This document shows, piece by piece, positions 9,301 through 16,770 of a stretch of 64,000 nt of DNA. This stretch comes from Lewinellaceae bacterium (GTDB taxonomy: Bacteria; Bacteroidota; Bacteroidia; Chitinophagales; Saprospiraceae): positions 19,088 through 83,087 of the forward strand of contig JACJYM010000012.1 of NCBI GenBank assembly GCA_020636155.1, written 5' to 3'. Under the pieces are notes generated by a model. It saw only the letters and a list, made by a program, of their open reading frames with translations, was not told the DNA's origin and did no database searches. The stretch's first letter is position 1, and the number at the start of each line of letters is the position of its first letter. The position numbers were made by a program, and so were the translations under genes.

Positions 9301-10844
9301 CCGCTGACCATGAGGTGTATCTGACTGTCGCACGTGTCAGCACAAGTACCATAATCCACCAAATAGTCTATGTCTAGGAGTGACTCTATCTCGAAATTAA
9401 TCAAGGTATCACACCCATTGGCATCGGTGACGAGAACCCAGCAAGGGCCTGGGCCGACGTAGGTGTAATCTCCCGTCTCGTTATTGCACCACTCGTAATA
9501 ATAGTCCGGTGTCCCATCGAAAGCCCCCACTTCCACATAAGTGAGTCCATCGCTGCCTATGACATCGATGAACAAACTCGCCACCAGGACTGGTGGCTGA
9601 GTGACCATGTAGCTGGTGCTACCATAGCATCCCTTGCTGTCGGTCACGGTCAGGCCGTAGTTGCCCGGCTGCAAGTCGCTGATATCGGCATCGGTATCGG
9701 TGCTTGACCATGCATAATCTAGAGGAATATTATTGCCAGGGGTAACGCTGCTCTCTATCATCCCGTTGCCGTCTCCATGACACAGGATGTTCGTCACGGT
9801 ACCATCGACGTCCAGTACCTCAGTCTCAAAAAACACATCGATGGGATATGGGGTCTCGCAGTGGTCGCCATAGTCGATCATGACGGTATAGCTGCCCTGC
9901 ATATCGGACGGTACTTCATAATTGCTATCAGTCGCTCCCAGTATGGCGATGCCCTCGTAGTACCACTGATAGGTCGCTCCGCCCTCATAAGGCACTTCTA
10001 CATAAACCCCTGAGGTACAGTCACCATAGCTTGTTACGGTGTTGAGAGGTAGGGATTGATACTCGCCTGTGATGTGGATGTCGTCTATGTAATGGTAGGC
10101 GGTCATTATATTGTTTGCAGAACAAAAATCACAACTCCCACCAAGTGCAATGGCTTGCGCTGGACCATTGGCAATAAAACTTGTCGCTACATAGAGCCAA
10201 CTGCTGTCCATGACACCACTAACTGGGATCGTAGTTATGATGTACCAGTCCTGCCCACTATCGTCCAGACAATCCAAACCATCTACGGGTAAATTATCAC
10301 AACTATTGTTTCCATATAAGTTAAATTCAAAATTCAAAGGTGAAGAATAGTAAACATTAGATGGAGGATCAAATAAAGTATCGTTAAAACCTACATAGAA
10401 ACTGATATCGTAATTGTTTCCAATCAGTAAAGATTGCGTCATACAAGTTCCTACAGAGGCATTCGGAGAATTTGTACCTACACCAATTCCAACTGCACCA
10501 TTTCCAGATGGAATGGGTAAAGGGATTAATAGTCCTGTACCAAGAAATCCACAGGTATTATAATAATCAGCACCATTATCCATTAAATTTCCAGATATCC
10601 ACCCATCATTAAGACATTCTATTCCTAGGTAATTATCTAAGCCAGAATAGTTTGTCGGGCAACAAGAATATTCCTCGAAATCTCCAATCACATCTGTGCT
10701 GATAATACCGCAGATACAATCCTCCACATCGTTTAGGTCAATGAGACCATCCCCGTCGTCGTCAATTCCGTTGTTGCAGATTTCTTGGGCAGGACATATT
10801 TTTATAAAAAATATTACGATAATTGAGCTAAGAATCCATTTCAT
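6357..10844 (-). CDS. giant SprB-repeat cell-surface protein with type IX secretion C-terminal domain (copy B)
   Basis: The product has 1,495 residues, is a paralog of the protein at 1000-5481, and has the same architecture: signal peptide (1-20, ending CPAQ), NNGIDDDGDGLIDLND motif, variable region, Ig-like segment, twelve SprB-type repeats, seven-threonine linker and CHU_C-type C-terminal domain ending GDVTLVR. From about residue 270 onward the two proteins are nearly the same. The last ~260 residues differ at only five positions, all inside the C-terminal domain. Differences concentrate in the signal peptide and in residues about 48-265. The gene lies 49 bases downstream of the small secreted gene 10894-11259. 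Surface display through type IX secretion is well supported; binding target and function are unknown. Confidence 0.85.
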   Translation of the reverse strand: MKWILSSIIVIFFIKICPAQEICNNGIDDDGDGLIDLNDVEDCICGIISTDVIGDFEEYSCCPTNYSGLDNYLGIECLNDGWISGNLMDNGADYYNTCGFLGTGLLIPLPIPSGNGAVGIGVGTNSPNASVGTCMTQSLLIGNNYDISFYVGFNDTLFDPPSNVYYSSPLNFEFNLYGNNSCDNLPVDGLDCLDDSGQDWYIITTIPVSGVMDSSWLYVATSFIANGPAQAIALGGSCDFCSANNIMTAYHYIDDIHITGEYQSLPLNTVTSYGDCTSGVYVEVPYEGGATYQWYYEGIAILGATDSNYEVPSDMQGSYTVMIDYGDHCETPYPIDVFFETEVLDVDGTVTNILCHGDGNGMIESSVTPGNNIPLDYAWSSTDTDADISDLQPGNYGLTVTDSKGCYGSTSYMVTQPPVLVASLFIDVIGSDGLTYVEVGAFDGTPDYYYEWCNNETGDYTYVGPGPCWVLVTDANGCDTLINFEIESLLDIDYLVDYGTCADTCDSQIHLMVSGGQSPYAISWSNSETDSIITNLCNADYGYTVTDATGASGVGIIEVYDPGSHVAISAVYDSLICSDTLKNGIILSASGGIEPYEYAWSTGDTTGVIDSLGIGTFYVQVTDSVGCTAQDSFRVSLYVDPMFSVDILSASCGMNNGSISLSVDSIAAPYQLLWSTTDTMSMITNVGAGSYALTITDGHGCEHTYDYTVNSDSNLMLNYVKEENPCEGDSTATITLHVTGGTKPYSINWNDSETDSLRTNLATGTYSVTLTDANNCITTEEIEIITLSAYELSATTEDIDCHGDSTGSIDLSVLPVGNYFYEWNNSSTTQDQTNLTKGTYNVTVTDLYGCTKTAEYELTEPEALSLSAEIDSLDCSGEPIAQISLTSTGGTGLHHYSWSTGDTTATISNLPAGDYTITLTDDHGCELIKNYTIPAITPISLEVDWTDIGCHDADDGSISLMITGGTDPVSFLWNDGNTSSERQNLAQGHYTVTVTDANGCTQQDSVTITNPPTLIIDILNIQEPDDTGMGGEISVQAIGGTPSYTYSWNDGNTDSLRMNLGFGIYLLTVTDANGCTVTQNWEFASDSLIYAYSETDNLCYGYCEGSIDLTIGGGVQPYEILWNDGNTDEDRTALCDGTYQAQITDASGNILLSEWVEISSPDSIEIKGIIYPVSCLDTDDAEIEVTVTGGTDPYNYTWQNSDYTGNHLTQLSPGEYGLIVSDDNLCTGKANYTIDDLMPLDMEVMGETLYCGETEGTITFTGENPNNYAIQLNGTTIAIENNTVSNLPEGSYDVDYIINPNCILNLGTVTIDLVPIQNFQLAPANQEVDKGTVVTLSIESNGLSQIADISWQSNNNWECLDQPCTSISITADADDTVQAQIIDTDGCEYYLTAQIKVKETTTTTTTIPNIFSPNQDGHNDVLEFELDPENQTLISAQVFDRWGNLVYDYPNSTNTTSWDGTKNHKSLNPGVYVYVARYKSGTETTTLYGDVTLVR

Positions 10845-10893
10845 ATCTACGATTCAAAAGGGGGCAATAATGCCCCCAAATTTTCATTAATAC

Positions 10894-11259
10894 TTAATCA
10901 TCAATGGTCACCTCACCACAACCATTCCATGTTGCAGTAAGCCCGGTAGAGTACGGTGTACCCAAACTGCATCCTGCACCGCAAGAGGAATAAGCCCTTA
11001 CCTCATAAGCAGGTGAAGAACCTGAAACAAAAGCCTCAACAAGAGTCCAACCGGTAGTACTAGTAACACCATTAATTACCCCTGTACCAGGGCTTAACGA
11101 AATTGAGCCATATCCGGCATCACATTTGTCCGAATCTGTCTCATATACACCTCTTACTGCTAAATTGTAAGATGTATTGTTATGAACAATTAGATTCTGT
11201 TGCCCATTCACCAAATAAGCAACAAAACAAAAAACAAAAGAAAAAATTAACTTTTTCAT
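10894..11259 (-). CDS. small secreted cysteine-containing protein (copy B), function unknown
   Basis: This is a 121-residue protein. The open frame extends 11 codons further upstream, but the start at 11259 is chosen because it gives the signal peptide MKKLIFSFVFCFVAYLVNGQ, shared with the copy A paralog. The mature region has five cysteines and is rich in Ser, Gly and Thr. It shares with copy A only scattered residues plus the closing TGLTATWxGCxxVTI pattern. DNA identity between copies is high in the leader and signal-peptide coding region and drops sharply after it. It is followed after 49 bases by the giant surface-protein gene, implying co-transcription. I do not recognise a characterised family. 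Confidence 0.75.
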   Translation of the reverse strand: MKKLIFSFVFCFVAYLVNGQQNLIVHNNTSYNLAVRGVYETDSDKCDAGYGSISLSPGTGVINGVTSTTGWTLVEAFVSGSSPAYEVRAYSSCGAGCSLGTPYSTGLTATWNGCGEVTIDD

Positions 11260-11290
11260 AATCGAAAAATTTAAGGTATAAAAAAATGAC

Positions 11291-11346
11291 AACTAAAAAG
11301 AAGCAACTAAAAAGAAGCAACTAAAAAGAAGCAACTAAAAAGAAGT
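11291..11346 (-). repeat. 14-bp tandem repeat in the mRNA leader (copy B)
   Basis: Four tandem units of AACTAAAAAGAAGC on the plus strand (11291-11304, 11305-11318, 11319-11332, and a 13-base last unit from 11333). All full units are perfect, unlike the degenerate first unit in copy A. The array lies between promoter and start codon of the small secreted gene. Confidence 0.9.
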
Positions 11347-11358
11347 CTGTGTCATTGG

Positions 11359-11390
11359 TAAAGTTAAAACAGAAAATAGTAAAAAACAAA
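11359..11390 (-). promoter_or_regulatory. Bacteroidota-type promoter of the unit B operon
   Basis: On the minus strand TTTG (11387-11390) is followed after 20 bases by TAACTTTA (11359-11366). This matches TTTG-N20-TAnnTTTG except for the final base, and corresponds to the perfect promoter at 5981-6012 in unit A. Confidence 0.5.
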
Positions 11391-11579
11391 TATTTTAACA
11401 TTTAAAATAAAAATAAATATTTAAATCATTATTTTGTTGTTTATCGCAATTATAATTTTATAGTATTACGTAATTAGAAATATTATTTTACATCTGTCTG
11501 TCGTTTTGAATATGATTTAGACAGTAATAATACAGAATTAGCGGATAAATTGTCATCAATGGATGGCAATCGAAAAAAT

Positions 11580-12257
11580 TCAATCCTCAACGAAAAATTC
11601 CAACCACGGATAAGTTTCCGGCTTCGGTGCTCTGATGGTTATTTTTTCTTTTTTTACGGGGTGTATGAAGCTCATCTTATGACAGTGTAAGCAGATAGAC
11701 CGGTCGTCCATTTTGTACATCGAGCCATATTTTGTGTCCCCGAGTATTGGGCAGCCCATTTTTTTTAGTTGAGCCCTGATCTGATGGGGTCTTCCTGTGA
11801 GAGGCCACACTTTGAGCAGACTTTTTTCGTTCATTTCACCGACCATTTCATAGGTCAGTTCTGCTCTTTTGCCCCCTTTTTTTTCTTTGTCATAGGCTTT
11901 GACCATATTGGTTTGTTCATCCTTGACGATATAATGCACCAGTGTCGCCTCAAAGTCCTTGGGTCGTCCTTCTGTGATGGCGAGATATTCTTTTTCTATC
12001 TGCCTATTTTTAAAAATTTCATTGAGCCGGGTAAGCGCTTTACTTGTCCGAGCAAAAATGACAATGCCCGTGACCGGTCTATCCAGTCGGTGTACCGGGT
12101 TGAGGAAAACATCTCCTGGTTTATCGTATTTCTTTTTGATGTAGTTTTTTACTTCATCCAGCAGAGTCTTATCCCCTGTTTTGTCCCCTTGAACCAAATC
12201 TCCGGGCTCTTTGTTAACTGCAATGATGTGATTGTCCTCGTAAACTATGTCTAACAT
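11580..12257 (-). CDS. RluA-family pseudouridine synthase
   Basis: This 225-residue enzyme isomerises uridine to pseudouridine in structured RNA. The RluA signature HRLDRPVTG is present with catalytic Asp59, followed by the family blocks EKEYLAITEG and LTGRPHQIRAQL, and GDTKYG near the end. The length equals the catalytic domain without an N-terminal S4 domain, so it is a short RluA/RluD relative whose exact target (rRNA or tRNA) cannot be read from sequence. It is divergent from mqnD, with 33 bases between the start codons. A possible -7 element TACTTTTG lies on its strand at 12283-12290. Confidence 0.9.
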   Translation of the reverse strand: MLDIVYEDNHIIAVNKEPGDLVQGDKTGDKTLLDEVKNYIKKKYDKPGDVFLNPVHRLDRPVTGIVIFARTSKALTRLNEIFKNRQIEKEYLAITEGRPKDFEATLVHYIVKDEQTNMVKAYDKEKKGGKRAELTYEMVGEMNEKSLLKVWPLTGRPHQIRAQLKKMGCPILGDTKYGSMYKMDDRSICLHCHKMSFIHPVKKEKITIRAPKPETYPWLEFFVED

Positions 12258-12290
12258 AAAGAGTGTTTTTCAAAAATTTTAGCAAAAGTA

Positions 12291-13121
12291 ATGATTATGC
12301 AGTTAAGTTTGGCTTATAGTCCCTGTCCTAATGATACATTTATGTTTGATGCCATGGTTCATGGACGATTATGTAGAACAATGCAGTTCGCTGAGCCTGC
12401 ACTTATGGATATTGAACATCTCAATGGCAAGGCCGGACTGAGCGAATATGATATTACAAAAATCAGTTATGCCCAATTTTTTAATGTAAAAGATCAGTAT
12501 CAATTGTTGCATTCAGGGAGTGCCTTGGGAAGAAATTGTGGCCCCCTTCTCATCGCAAAGAGGAATATTGATTTATACAATGCGGATTTAACGGTGGCCA
12601 TTCCGGGTTACCATACCACAGCCAATCAATTGCTGAAATTCGCCTTCCCGCATATACAGCATAGAGTAGAGTTGTGCTTTTCGGAAATAGAGGAAGCCGT
12701 CTCTGGTGGCAAAGTCGATTTAGGCTTGATCATCCATGAGAGTCGCTTTACTTACCAACAGAAGGGATTGATAAAAATAGCTGATTTGGGTGAGATCTGG
12801 GAAGAAAAGACGGGAAGTCCCATCCCACTCGGTGGTATCGTGGTCAGACGTAACTTGGATGACAAGGTCAAAAGAGAAATCGATGGTCTTCTTAAAGCGA
12901 GCATTGGATATGCCTTTCATCATCCGGAGGTCAGTCTGCCTTATTGTAGAAGCCATGCCCAAGAAATGGATGATGAGGTGATGCAATCTCATATTCATCT
13001 TTATGTCAACGAATACAGTGTAGATATTGGCAAAGATGGTATGGAGGCAGTTAGAATATTGGGCGAAAGCATTTTAGAACGAAAGATATCAGACAAAGAA
13101 CTCCGAAGTTTTTTCATTTAA
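12291..13121 (+). CDS. mqnD: 1,4-dihydroxy-6-naphthoate synthase MqnD (menaquinone, futalosine pathway)
   Basis: MqnD releases 1,4-dihydroxy-6-naphthoate from cyclic dehypoxanthine futalosine in the alternative menaquinone route. The N-terminal LSLAYSPCPNDTFMFDAM is the family hallmark, and the protein has the length (276 residues) and two-lobed periplasmic-binding-protein-like fold pattern of MqnD. SGSALGRNCGPLL and IPLGGIVV are further conserved blocks. ATG 12291 or ATG 12297 could be the start. No other mqn gene lies in the window. The call implies menaquinone-based respiration made by the futalosine route. Confidence 0.92.
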   Translation: MIMQLSLAYSPCPNDTFMFDAMVHGRLCRTMQFAEPALMDIEHLNGKAGLSEYDITKISYAQFFNVKDQYQLLHSGSALGRNCGPLLIAKRNIDLYNADLTVAIPGYHTTANQLLKFAFPHIQHRVELCFSEIEEAVSGGKVDLGLIIHESRFTYQQKGLIKIADLGEIWEEKTGSPIPLGGIVVRRNLDDKVKREIDGLLKASIGYAFHHPEVSLPYCRSHAQEMDDEVMQSHIHLYVNEYSVDIGKDGMEAVRILGESILERKISDKELRSFFI

Positions 13122-13157
13122 TGTTAATAGTTTTTATACATAAGTTATGATGCATAT

Positions 13158-14168
13158 ATGAAATACCTGAAGCTGAACTATATAATACTTCTATCAATAT
13201 TTACCCTCCAGTTAACAGCTCAAAACTGGTGCTTGGAAGAATTTGAGAAAATACAATACCTTCAAAACGAATCTCATGCAGTTATAAAGAATGAAAGCAA
13301 GTCACTTTCTAAAAGAATTAGAGAATCAAAGAAATTGGCAAAAGAAGCATTGACATTCGCATATAAAACTATTGAACAAAAAGATTGCGAGAATTATTCA
13401 GTCATAGTTGATAGGATAATTCAGTTAGAACTGCAATTATGAAATCCAAAAAATGCAGAATCTATCGCATTGCAAAGATTGAACAAACGGACACCTAATT
13501 GGAAAAGCGAAAAGGGAAAGGCTGATCCTGCTGACCTAGAAATATTAGCAATTATAGCTAACTATGAAAAATCAAACTCATTTTATCATTATGTAAAAAA
13601 ATATAATGGGTTATACGGTGTTTGTGGAACCACTACATACGAAGAAGATGTGTCAAACTTATTGTGGAAAGCAGAAACGTTGTACAAAAAGTATGGTAAA
13701 ATATATTGTCTGAGATTTTTACAAGGATCAACAATCATCATTAATGAGGACAATGAAAGGGCAGCTTTGATTTGGAATAAAATTTATGACTTGTTAATCA
13801 ACTCATTAAGTCTAGAAAGGTCATTCGAAGAGATTAAACTGGAATACGAATCAGCTGAAATCCAATACAAAGAGTTAGAAGATTGGGAAATGCTTATGTG
13901 GGAATTTGAATTCCAAAAAAGTAAATATTTTATTGAGATAGGAAGAGTGACCTTGTATTTTAAAACTATCGATTGTCCGGATGAACAAAATAAATTTAAA
14001 AGTTGTCAACCTGAAAACTTGGAGCAATTAAAACTTGAATCAGAATTGTATAAAAAAATTAAAGAGTACGCATTATAGCAAGTTATGACTTCAGATATTA
14101 CTCCTAAAGTCGGCACTACGGGTGCAGTAAAAGCAACATTACTAGATAGTAAGTACGGCGATAAATGA
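13158..14168 (+). pseudogene. decayed secreted protein gene with two in-frame stop codons
   Basis: A single reading frame runs from ATG 13158 to TGA 14166-14168 but is broken by TGA at 13440-13442 and TAG at 14076-14078. The first part (94 codons) begins with a signal peptide (MKYLKLNYIILLSIFTLQLTAQ region). The second (to 14078) has no good start codon, beginning at best with TTG 13470. The last 28 codons follow the TAG directly. The sequence across the first stop reads QLELQL-stop-NPKNAES, which flows naturally as an alpha-helical, TPR-like segment. The intact product would have been about 336 residues. I do not recognise the family. A sequencing error at two sites is the alternative. Confidence 0.6.
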
Positions 14169-14382
14169 ATTACCCTTAAAAAATGTTTACCCAATTAGGG
14201 TTAGAGGATTCTTTATTCTTTTGGCAAATGTGTTAGTGTTTTATTAATATTTTTAATTCATCTTTTTGTTAAAATAAAATTACCATATAAAAAATTGATA
14301 ATCAATCGTATAGAAATATTAAAATTAAAATATAAGGGTTTTGTGTAATTTAAATTTACATATTACCCAAAAAATTATGTTT

Positions 14383-14398
14383 TGGCACAGATTTTGAA
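14383..14398 (+). promoter_or_regulatory. sigma-54-like promoter
   Basis: TGGCACAGATTTTGAA matches the -24/-12 consensus TGGCAC-N5-TTGCA closely. The GG and the -12 G have the required 10-base separation; the -12 C is an A. It is followed about 40 bases later by a strong intrinsic terminator and no open reading frame. Confidence 0.4.
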
Positions 14399-14408
14399 TT
14401 AATAGTAT

Positions 14409-14467
14409 ATGAGTTTTGGTTATTAAATTGAGTAATGCCCGTGTTTCGTCGACACGGGCTTTTTTAT
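14409..14467 (+). ncRNA. possible short RNA between a sigma-54-like promoter and a terminator
   Basis: If transcription starts about 12 bases after the -12 element, the transcript would be about 59 nt, mostly unstructured at the 5' end and closed by the terminator hairpin. No open reading frame of useful length lies inside. This is inference from promoter-terminator spacing only. Confidence 0.3.
14437..14467 (+). terminator. intrinsic terminator
   Basis: GCCCGTGT (14437-14444) pairs perfectly with ACACGGGC (14452-14459) around a seven-base loop and is followed directly by a run of six T. It stands 136 bases upstream of hemC, so it ends transcription of whatever lies to its left. Confidence 0.85.
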
Positions 14468-14602
14468 TCTTATCCTGATTCTATAATAAAGTGGATTCGT
14501 ATTTCCAGATTGATTTTTTTAATTCTAATTTTGCAATTCAATTTCGTTTTTATTTTATTGATAATAAGCGTGATAAATTAGAATAGTATAATATAGAAAG
14601 AT

Positions 14603-15496
14603 TTGATAAAAATAGGAACAAGAGGAAGTGACCTAGCATTATGGCAAGCCCGGTTTTTACAATCAGAAATCCGAAAATTAGGTCTCGATTCGACTCTGAG
14701 CATAATAAAAACCAAAGGGGATAAAATCCAAGATCTCAGCTTTGATAAAATAGAGGGCAAAGGTTTTTTTACGAAAGAAATAGAAGAGGCATTACTAAAT
14801 CACACGGTGGATATTGCCGTGCATTCTATGAAGGATCTACCCACTGAAATGCCGCAGGGCTTGGTCTTAGCCGCGGTCTCGTATAGAGCCAATCCTGCGG
14901 ATGTACTCCTAGTCAATGAGGATAAAGCGAGCCAAAACGATCCTTTGATGTTGAGACCAAATGCGACGGTAGGAACTTCCTCATCAAGGAGGAAAGCATT
15001 GCTGATTGATATTCGTCCAGACTTAGTAATTAAAGATTTAAGAGGGAATGTGCCTACAAGGGTCGCAAAATTAAAATCTGGTGAGTATGATGCCATTGTG
15101 CTGGCCAAAGCGGGAATCGAGAGGCTAGAGTTACCGCTTGAAGGGGTCGTGATGCGAGAGCTGTATCCTAGAGAGTTTGTACCGGCACCGGCGCAGGGAA
15201 TTTTAGCTTTTCAGTGTAGGGAAGAAGATAGGGAGATGAGGAAAACGCTGTTGAAAATTCACAATGCAGAAATAGCAGAATGCAGTAATGTAGAACGTAG
15301 GGTATTGAAGTTGTTGGGTGGAGGATGCCATCTTCCTTTAGGCGTATTTTGTGAGAAGGACGTTGTGGGCAATTACCACGTGCATGCCGCCTATTCGCCA
15401 AATGTGGACGAACCATTACGGAAAATAAACATTTCTTATAGTACGACGGTAGGATTGGCAGAGGCCGTTTTTGAAAAATTGAAGAATAACAATTAA
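14603..15496 (+). CDS. hemC: porphobilinogen deaminase (hydroxymethylbilane synthase)
   Basis: HemC polymerises four porphobilinogen units to hydroxymethylbilane in haem synthesis. Present are the N-terminal IGTRGSDLALWQA, the catalytic aspartate in VHSMKDLPTEMP (Asp78), the substrate-binding GTSSSRRKALL and DLRGNVPTR, and LGGGCHLPLG, whose Cys242 carries the dipyrromethane cofactor. At 297 residues it is slightly shorter than the E. coli enzyme. The only usable start is TTG 14603; an in-frame stop lies just upstream. It is followed by the exonuclease homolog after one base and by hemD, forming a tight operon. Confidence 0.95.
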   Translation: MIKIGTRGSDLALWQARFLQSEIRKLGLDSTLSIIKTKGDKIQDLSFDKIEGKGFFTKEIEEALLNHTVDIAVHSMKDLPTEMPQGLVLAAVSYRANPADVLLVNEDKASQNDPLMLRPNATVGTSSSRRKALLIDIRPDLVIKDLRGNVPTRVAKLKSGEYDAIVLAKAGIERLELPLEGVVMRELYPREFVPAPAQGILAFQCREEDREMRKTLLKIHNAEIAECSNVERRVLKLLGGGCHLPLGVFCEKDVVGNYHVHAAYSPNVDEPLRKINISYSTTVGLAEAVFEKLKNNN

Positions 15497-15497
15497 T

Positions 15498-16088
15498 ATG
15501 TACTTAGTTTTTGATGCAACACCGATACAGAAGCCTGCAAACTATAAAGCGCCATTTTCTGACACTTTTGCATGGCCTCGATTAATTCATCTTTCGTGGA
15601 TTTTACTAAATCAGGAATACAAACCGATGGAAGATTTTGACTGTATCGTCAAGCCGGATGGCTGGGCTATTTCTGATAAAATATTGGATTATGCGAAGAT
15701 TGACCAAGAGGATATCGATAAAAAAGCATCACCAATAGATGTGATTTTGACCCAATTTACCCAATCGGTTGAAAAGGCACAGTACTTGGTGGCTCATAAT
15801 ATGAATATGAATGAAAGTGTCATTTCGGCGGAATACCTCCGCACAGGATTGAGCAATCCTATTTTTAAAAAAGAGCGGTTGTGCTTGATGCAGGAGAGTA
15901 CTTATTATTGTCAGTTGCCATCGAAGGGGCAGGGATATAAGTGGCCCAGTCTTACGGAGTTGCATGCGGTATGTTTTCAGCAGAGATACAGCCCCTCCGG
16001 GAATGCGAGGGCAGATGTCATTGCCGCAGCGAGATGCTTTATTAAATTGATGAAAAGCAATGCTTTAGAGGATTTTTTTGAAGACTAA
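15498..16088 (+). CDS. DnaQ-like 3'-5' exonuclease homolog lacking catalytic residues
   Basis: The 196-residue protein follows the RNase H-fold exonuclease layout of a Bacteroidota family: N-terminal VFDATP, a WPRLIHLSW block, VAHNMNMNES, a GYKWPSLTELH block, and a C-terminal GNARADVIAAARCF. In active relatives these motifs read DxETTG, AHNxxFDxxI and HNAxADVxA. Here the second acidic residue of motif I is Thr, the motif II Asp is Asn, and the motif III His is missing, so at least three of five metal-coordinating or catalytic positions are lost. It lies between hemC and hemD with a one-base gap on either side (taking GTG 16090 as the hemD start). The fold call is good; loss of nuclease activity is inferred. 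Confidence 0.75.
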   Translation: MYLVFDATPIQKPANYKAPFSDTFAWPRLIHLSWILLNQEYKPMEDFDCIVKPDGWAISDKILDYAKIDQEDIDKKASPIDVILTQFTQSVEKAQYLVAHNMNMNESVISAEYLRTGLSNPIFKKERLCLMQESTYYCQLPSKGQGYKWPSLTELHAVCFQQRYSPSGNARADVIAAARCFIKLMKSNALEDFFED

Positions 16089-16089
16089 A

Positions 16090-16770
16090 GTGAAAAAGCG
16101 ACTTTTCGTATCTCGAGATTTGGGTGAAGATTCCCCTTTTTTGAATCTGAAAATTGATTTTGAAATCATAGGGCATTCGATGTTAGATATCGAACCTATT
16201 GAACTGACCTTTATACCACTTGCTCATTGGTATGTCTTCTACTCTAAGAATGCAATTCAAGCATTTGAATTGAATATGAAAAAACAGAATTTTAACTTTC
16301 CTTCCGGTAGTCGATTTATCTGCATGGGCAGGAGTAGTGAAAAAAAATTATATGATGTTTTAGGTCAGAAAGCCTCAATCATTGTGGAGAGTCTCGATCC
16401 CAAATATGAGGATAAAATCAAAGAAGAAATAAGGCATGGCCACGTCTGTTTTGTGTCTGCCAAAGAATCAACAAAGAGATTCCAAAATTTATTTCCTCAA
16501 TCTCAAAAAACGATTTGTACGGTCTATGAATCCGTTCCTAGAAAAAATATTTCCATCGTTGAGGCCGATCTTTACGTTTTTACAAGCCCTAAAAATTTTA
16601 ACTATTTCATCTCGAAAAACCAAATAAATTCATCTTCGCAAATCATTGCCATAGGCACGACAACAGCCGCTGAAATACGAAAGCACTACCCAAATCATAA
16701 TGTCAGAATACCTAAATATCATCATGAAGAGGATGTCGTGGCCCTTATTAAATCAGAAATTGTTAGATAA
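16090..16770 (+). CDS. hemD: uroporphyrinogen-III synthase family protein
   Basis: HemD closes and inverts ring D of hydroxymethylbilane to give uroporphyrinogen III. The sequence is divergent, as usual for the family, but keeps the two-lobe pattern: RLFVSRDL at the start, FYSKNAIQAF in lobe one, VFTSPKNFNYF and IAIGTTTAAEI in lobe two. The start could be TTG 16078, overlapping the upstream gene, or GTG 16090, one base after its stop; the latter is preferred. Its position two genes after hemC supports the call. It converges with the DUF2461 gene with a small overlap (16763-16770). Confidence 0.85.
   Translation: MKKRLFVSRDLGEDSPFLNLKIDFEIIGHSMLDIEPIELTFIPLAHWYVFYSKNAIQAFELNMKKQNFNFPSGSRFICMGRSSEKKLYDVLGQKASIIVESLDPKYEDKIKEEIRHGHVCFVSAKESTKRFQNLFPQSQKTICTVYESVPRKNISIVEADLYVFTSPKNFNYFISKNQINSSSQIIAIGTTTAAEIRKHYPNHNVRIPKYHHEEDVVALIKSEIVR

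Larger units (their letters stand above)
6230..11490 (-). repeat. tandem duplication, unit B
   Basis: This is the second copy of the unit described for 873-6112, in direct orientation. It contains the promoter, 14-bp repeat leader, small secreted gene (10894-11259), giant gene (6357-10844) and 3' flank. The 1157-1743 stretch of unit A and 6514-7100 of unit B show no base difference that I can see, including synonymous sites, while the first third of the giant gene is clearly diverged. Confidence 0.9.
11260..11579. other. intergenic region upstream of unit B
   Basis: 320 bases. 11291-11346 are the 14-bp repeats, 11359-11390 the promoter, and similarity to the upstream part of unit A continues to about 11490. 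From about 11491 to 11579 I see nothing identifiable. Confidence 0.6.
14169..14602. other. intergenic region before hemC
   Basis: 434 AT-rich bases without a gene. They contain a sigma-54-like promoter (14383-14398) and an intrinsic terminator (14437-14467) that together could bound a short RNA. No clear TAnnTTTG promoter for hemC was found between the terminator and 14603. Confidence 0.6.

Noticed and set aside
1000..10844. CRISPR-like array or simple repeat in the giant genes
   Set aside because: The periodicity is about 65 codons and is protein-level SprB repetition, without conserved direct repeats separated by spacers.
11769..12254. 161-codon open frame antisense to the pseudouridine synthase
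   Set aside because: Composition is typical of a shadow frame, while the minus-strand gene has all family motifs.
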